Assembly (NCBI RefSeq): GCF_900167085.1
Contig: NZ_FUXA01000005.1
Location: 186,001-250,000, forward strand
Length of the DNA: 64,000 nucleotides
Source of the DNA: Eubacterium ruminantium
GTDB taxonomy: Bacteria; Bacillota; Clostridia; Lachnospirales; Lachnospiraceae
Direction of reading: 5' to 3'
In this document: positions 60,513-64,000 of the stretch, in pieces
How positions within the stretch are numbered: the first letter of the stretch is position 1
Layout: each line of letters opens with the position of its first letter
Translations under genes and position numbers: made by a program
Notes under the pieces: generated by a model
The model's database searches: none
What the model was told of the DNA's origin: nothing
The model's input: the letters and a program-made list of their open reading frames with translations, nothing else

Positions 60513-62733
60513 ATTGAACAACTGGATTAATTGGGTGCTCTATGACGAACTTATTGAAGGCAAGATAAATGCGCCGAAACATCTTCTTGGTAATCATGAT
60601 TACGGAGATGGCCAGGTAATCACATGTTATAAGCCGCATTCGGCATCGGTTTCCATTAAATCACCAAGCGGAAAAGTTACTTACCAGATGGAGAAGGTAA
60701 GCGAAGAAGGATTCTACGGAATTTATTTTCCTAACAAGAAATTCAAAGGTAATAAATATAGATTGATAACGGAATACTATGACGGTACTTCTGTAACATC
60801 GGCGGATTGCTATAGCTTTGACGGGTTGTTTACGGATTATGATGCATACCTTTTTGCTGAAGGAAATAATTATGATATCTACAACAAAATGGGTGCGCAT
60901 CCGATGACCATCGATGGAGTTAAAGGTACTTATTTTGCTGTGTGGGCACCGGATGCAAGACGTGTTTCGGTGGTAGGCAATTTCAATATGTGGGACGGCC
61001 AGCTGAATCCTATGCAGATTCACAGTGCGTCGGGAGTATATGAACTTTTCATACCTGATGTCCTTCCGGGGGCAATCTATAAATTCCAGATAATGACAAG
61101 GTATGGAGACATACTTTATAAAGCAGATCCTTACGGCAATTATGATCAGTTCAGACCGGATAATGCCAACATTGTTGTGGATTTAAATACTTATAAATGG
61201 AAAGATGCAAAATGGATCAAGAGCCGTTCGGCCATCGACAGAGTTGAAAGGACTAAGAGTCCGATGTCTATCTATGAATGCCATCTCGGATCATGGAAGA
61301 AGAAATATGAGGATTCGGACAGCGGATTCTATAATTACAGAGAATTTGCGGAAATGCTTGGAGATTACCTTGTTGAAATGGGATATACCCATGTGGAACT
61401 TATAGGTATCGCAGAGTATCCGTTTGATGGTTCGTGGGGCTACCAGGTAACAAATTATTATGCTCCGACTTCAAGATACGGAACTCCGGATGACTTCATG
61501 TTCTTCGTGGATCGCATGCATGCAAAAGGCATCAGCGTAATCCTTGACTGGGTTCCGGCACATTTTCCAAGAGATGCTCATGGCCTTGGAAGATTTGACG
61601 GTATGGCACTTTATGAAAATGCAGATCCAAGAAAGGGTGAACACCCTGACTGGGGAACATATATATTTGACTATGGAAGAAATGAAGTTGCAAACTTCCT
61701 GACATCCAATGCCCTTTTCTGGATTGAGAAATATCATATCGATGCTCTTCGTGTTGATGCGGTTGCATCTATGCTATATCTTGATTACGGAAAGCAGGAC
61801 GGACAGTGGGTTGCCAATAAAAATGGCGGTAAGGAAAATCTTGAAGCGATAGCACTTCTTCAGAAGATCAATACTGTGGTTGAAGGAAGAAATCCGGGAG
61901 CATATCTTATTGCAGAAGAATCAACAGCCTGGCCGGGAGTTACTGCTCCGGCTTCAATGCAGGGACTCGGTTTCTTATTTAAATGGAATATGGGCTGGAT
62001 GAATGATTTCCTTGAATATATGAAGATTGATCCTTATTTCAAGAAATTCAATCATAATAAGCTTACATTTTCTCTTTCATACACATATGCGGAGAATTAT
62101 ATACTTGTCATCTCTCATGATGAAGTTGTTCATCTTAAATGTTCAATGCTCGGAAAGATGCCGGGGCTTGAATTTGATAAGTTCGCAAATCTCCGAACCG
62201 CATATGGATTTATGATGGGACATCCCGGTAAGAAACTCCTTTTCATGGGACAGGAATTTGCTCAGGAGCGTGAATGGAGTGAGGCGAGAAGTCTTGATTG
62301 GTGGCTTCTTGATCAGCCGCTTCATAAGGGCATGCAGGATTACGTCAAAGAGCTTAACAATATATATAAGAAGTATGACGCATTTTATTATAATGATAAT
62401 GAAGTCATGGGATTCGAATGGATCAAGGTTGATGATGCCGATTCAGGAATAGTTACATTTGTCAGAAGAGGTAAGACAACTAAGAATCAGATCATGATGA
62501 TCTGTAACTTTGTTCCGGTTGAAAGAAAGGGATACCGCGTTGGAGTACCTTGTCTTACGGAATATACAGAGATACTTAATTCGGATGATGAAAGATTCGG
62601 AGGACTCGGAAGAACCAATAAAGATAAGAAGCTTATTGCGGAGAAAGCTCCGTGTGACAGATCCGATAAGTCAATAGTGCTTGACATAGCTCCGCTTTCC
62701 GCTATCATTCTTAAGTATGATTATAAAAAATAG
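60496..62733 (+). CDS. glgB: 1,4-alpha-glucan branching enzyme
   Basis: GGGAGG (60488-60493) is only 2 bp from ATG 60496, so TTG 60502 (8 bp) may be the true start. About 745 residues: an N1-type domain, CBM48 (about 130-225), and the GH13 barrel with LRVDAVASMLYLDY (nucleophile Asp), IAEESTAWPG (acid/base Glu) and SHDEVVHLK. It makes alpha-1,6 branches in glycogen. No other glg gene is nearby. A hairpin CCGGAT/ATCCGG (60457-60476) lies before the ribosome site. Confidence 0.95.
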   Translation: MGLNDKLNNWINWVLYDELIEGKINAPKHLLGNHDYGDGQVITCYKPHSASVSIKSPSGKVTYQMEKVSEEGFYGIYFPNKKFKGNKYRLITEYYDGTSVTSADCYSFDGLFTDYDAYLFAEGNNYDIYNKMGAHPMTIDGVKGTYFAVWAPDARRVSVVGNFNMWDGQLNPMQIHSASGVYELFIPDVLPGAIYKFQIMTRYGDILYKADPYGNYDQFRPDNANIVVDLNTYKWKDAKWIKSRSAIDRVERTKSPMSIYECHLGSWKKKYEDSDSGFYNYREFAEMLGDYLVEMGYTHVELIGIAEYPFDGSWGYQVTNYYAPTSRYGTPDDFMFFVDRMHAKGISVILDWVPAHFPRDAHGLGRFDGMALYENADPRKGEHPDWGTYIFDYGRNEVANFLTSNALFWIEKYHIDALRVDAVASMLYLDYGKQDGQWVANKNGGKENLEAIALLQKINTVVEGRNPGAYLIAEESTAWPGVTAPASMQGLGFLFKWNMGWMNDFLEYMKIDPYFKKFNHNKLTFSLSYTYAENYILVISHDEVVHLKCSMLGKMPGLEFDKFANLRTAYGFMMGHPGKKLLFMGQEFAQEREWSEARSLDWWLLDQPLHKGMQDYVKELNNIYKKYDAFYYNDNEVMGFEWIKVDDADSGIVTFVRRGKTTKNQIMMICNFVPVERKGYRVGVPCLTEYTEILNSDDERFGGLGRTNKDKKLIAEKAPCDRSDKSIVLDIAPLSAIILKYDYKK

Positions 62734-62751
62734 ATATGGAAATATAATGAT

Positions 62752-63519
62752 ATGAAAAAGAATATTAAAATGATCCTGAGCTATGACGGCAGCAGATTTT
62801 TCGGATGGGAGCATCAGCCGAATACTGATATGACTATACAAGGTAAACTTGAAAATGTGCTCACAGCCATGCTTGAAGGAGAAAATGGCGGACAGGAAGT
62901 TAAAGGTCTTACCGTAATCGGCGCAGGTCGTACCGATGCGGGAGTTCACGCAAGGGCAATGACAGCGAATGTAATACTTGATACGGATAAATCCTGCGAT
63001 GAGATTATGGAATATATGAATCATTATCTGCCGGATGATATAAGTATCAACAAGGTGACTGAGGCATCCCCTCATTTCCATAGCAGATACAATGCTAAAG
63101 GAAAAACCTACAGATATACATGCTGGTATGGTGCATCGAAACCTGTATTTGACAGGAAATATGTATCGGTTTTGGATAAAAAACCGGATGTAGACAGAAT
63201 GAGAAAAGCTGCTGAGTATATTGTGGGTATGCATGACTTCAAAAGTTTCTGTGGTAATCCTAAGATGAAAAAATCAACAGTCCGTATAGTTGACCAGATT
63301 AAAATAGAAGAAAGCGGAAATTATATCAGAATGTATTTTCATGGAAATGGTTTTCTTCAAAATATGGTAAGGATCATGACGGGAACACTTTTGATGGTTG
63401 GATTCGGTCAGAAAGAACCGGAAGATATACCTTCTATAATAGAAGGAAAGAACCGTCAGCTGGCAGGATTTACGGCCGAAGCGAAAGGTCTTACATTAAT
63501 GAAAGTTGATTATGATTAA
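62752..63519 (+). CDS. truA: tRNA pseudouridine(38-40) synthase
   Basis: 255 residues. The catalytic Asp is D62 in GAGRTDAGVHARAM; SYDGSRFFGWEHQP at the N-terminus and FHGNGFLQNMVRIMTGTLL near the end match TruA. It modifies the anticodon arm. It starts 18 bp after glgB, so the two may share a transcript. Confidence 0.96.
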   Translation: MKKNIKMILSYDGSRFFGWEHQPNTDMTIQGKLENVLTAMLEGENGGQEVKGLTVIGAGRTDAGVHARAMTANVILDTDKSCDEIMEYMNHYLPDDISINKVTEASPHFHSRYNAKGKTYRYTCWYGASKPVFDRKYVSVLDKKPDVDRMRKAAEYIVGMHDFKSFCGNPKMKKSTVRIVDQIKIEESGNYIRMYFHGNGFLQNMVRIMTGTLLMVGFGQKEPEDIPSIIEGKNRQLAGFTAEAKGLTLMKVDYD

Positions 63520-63520
63520 G

Positions 63521-63566
63521 ATATGCATAAAATATGTATAATATTCATATTTTATGCATATTTTAT
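63521..63566 (+). terminator. Terminator after truA
   Basis: ATATGCATAAAATATG pairs perfectly with CATATTTTATGCATAT over a 9-nt loop, then TTTTA. The stem is AT-only except for G/C at the TGCA core, so efficiency is uncertain. Confidence 0.7.
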
Positions 63567-63677
63567 GTCTACCAAAGTAAAAAACAACAAGAGAACAGGG
63601 CGAGAAACCGCATAAATCCGTCATTTTTAAAGAAATTATAAAAATGTAAAAAAAGTATGGTATTTTTAATAGTGTAA

Positions 63678-63837
63678 TGCTATAATATGGCAGATGCGAG
63701 CATAGGTCTGCGTCCCGGGGAGAAAGTCTGCCCGTAGATTTAGATAGGATGCGGCATAAACTATGCGAGAGATAGAGTGTGACTTGGAAAGATAAAAAGT
63801 CACGGAAGAACGAGAGAAGTAAAGGAGGTATTACTTC
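63678..63837 (+). promoter_or_regulatory. carB promoter and structured leader
   Basis: Extended -10 TGCTATAAT (63678-63686) with no clear -35. The leader (about 63690-63837) holds competing helices: GGCAGA (63689-63694) with TCTGCC (63727-63732); GCATAG (63700-63705) with CTATGC (63761-63766); GCAT/ATGC (63754-63766); and GTGACTT (63779-63785) with AAGTCAC (63797-63803). None ends in a T-run. AAAGGAGG lies before the start. The 63567-63677 stretch is AT-rich without a gene. Confidence 0.5.
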
Positions 63838-64000
63838 ATGTCACAGAGAACTGACATACACAAAATACTTATAATCGGTTCTGGTCCGATCATAATCGGT
63901 CAGGCTTGTGAGTTTGATTATTCCGGAACTCAGGCTTGTAAGGCTCTTAGAAGTCTTGGTTATGAGATTGTTCTTGTTAATTCAAACCCTGCAACTATCA
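63838..64000 (+). CDS. carB: Carbamoyl-phosphate synthase large subunit (3' end outside window)
   Basis: The first 54 residues are visible: [20 protein letters not shown], then [20 protein letters not shown] and [10 protein letters not shown], the typical CarB N-terminus. It makes carbamoyl phosphate for pyrimidines and arginine. carA is not directly upstream; truA is. Confidence 0.96.
   Translation, partial: MSQRTDIHKILIIGSGPIIIGQACEFDYSGTQACKALRSLGYEIVLVNSNPATI

Noticed and set aside
63689-63837. Known riboswitch before carB (guanidine, PRPP, glutamine or PyrR site)
   Set aside because: None of the core motifs I know is present; left as an unassigned structured leader.

Overview
The window looks like the chromosome of a low-GC gut or rumen Firmicute of the family Lachnospiraceae, with Butyrivibrio or Pseudobutyrivibrio as the best guess. 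The reasons are: AT-rich DNA with strong GGAGG ribosome sites; a lipid-anchored GH10 xylanase; a NifU-like/GGGtGRT gene pair; a surface protein with tandem Tyr/Trp/Gly repeats of the 'NGKVDFS' type; and several c-di-GMP enzymes. I see no transposase, integrase, phage gene, CRISPR array, tRNA or rRNA. This is ordinary chromosomal DNA, densely coded on the + strand, with a few - strand blocks. The species is inferred.

Layout. 1-3.2 kb: end of a membrane-linked MutS-like ATPase, then the NifU-like and GGGtGRT genes. 3.2-12 kb: signalling block with an extracellular propeller/HD-GYP sensor, a PadR-HAAS-DUF4097 envelope operon, a PAS-GGDEF(degenerate)-EAL protein and a RyR-domain protein that resembles an ion channel. 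12-14.6 kb: xylanase. 14.8-24.2 kb: an OmpR-type two-component pair, a lipoprotein, and a MoxR/DUF58/VWA/VWA/TPR ('Bat'-like) operon. 24.3-32.2 kb: housekeeping and transport (SulP, YhaM, FadR-type regulator, rhomboid, IlvC, PH-domain protein, PurE, voltage-gated-type K+ channel). 32.2-37.1 kb: a Trp T-box followed by trpB-D-C-F-A. 37.1-46.2 kb: TetR, LemA, two tandem PcsB-like M23 hydrolases, an MMPL transporter and its coiled-coil lipoprotein partner. 46.3-49.3 kb (- strand): GT2 glycosyltransferase, PAP2 protein and a diguanylate cyclase. 49.5-56.6 kb: ppk1, sensor kinase, GerMN lipoprotein, comEC. 56.8-64 kb: NlpC/P60-like surface protein, rpsT and holA (- strand), a decayed stretch with a 12-bp minisatellite, glgB, truA and the start of carB.

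Themes. Three c-di-GMP turnover proteins (HD-GYP, EAL, GGDEF) and three sensor kinases or extracellular sensors suggest strong envelope and surface control. The best regulatory signal is a set of direct hexamer repeats (TGTAAC or TTTACA, about 11 bp apart) resembling WalR/PhoP boxes. They lie at promoters of one M23 hydrolase, the NlpC-type surface protein, the PAP2/GT2 operon and a lipoprotein, which suggests a shared cell-wall regulon. Other points of interest are the RyR-domain protein next to an EAL phosphodiesterase, two structured 5' leaders (rpsT and carB), and a trp operon of unusual order whose TrpA and TrpC carry conservative changes at catalytic acidic residues. All functions are inferred from motifs read by eye.
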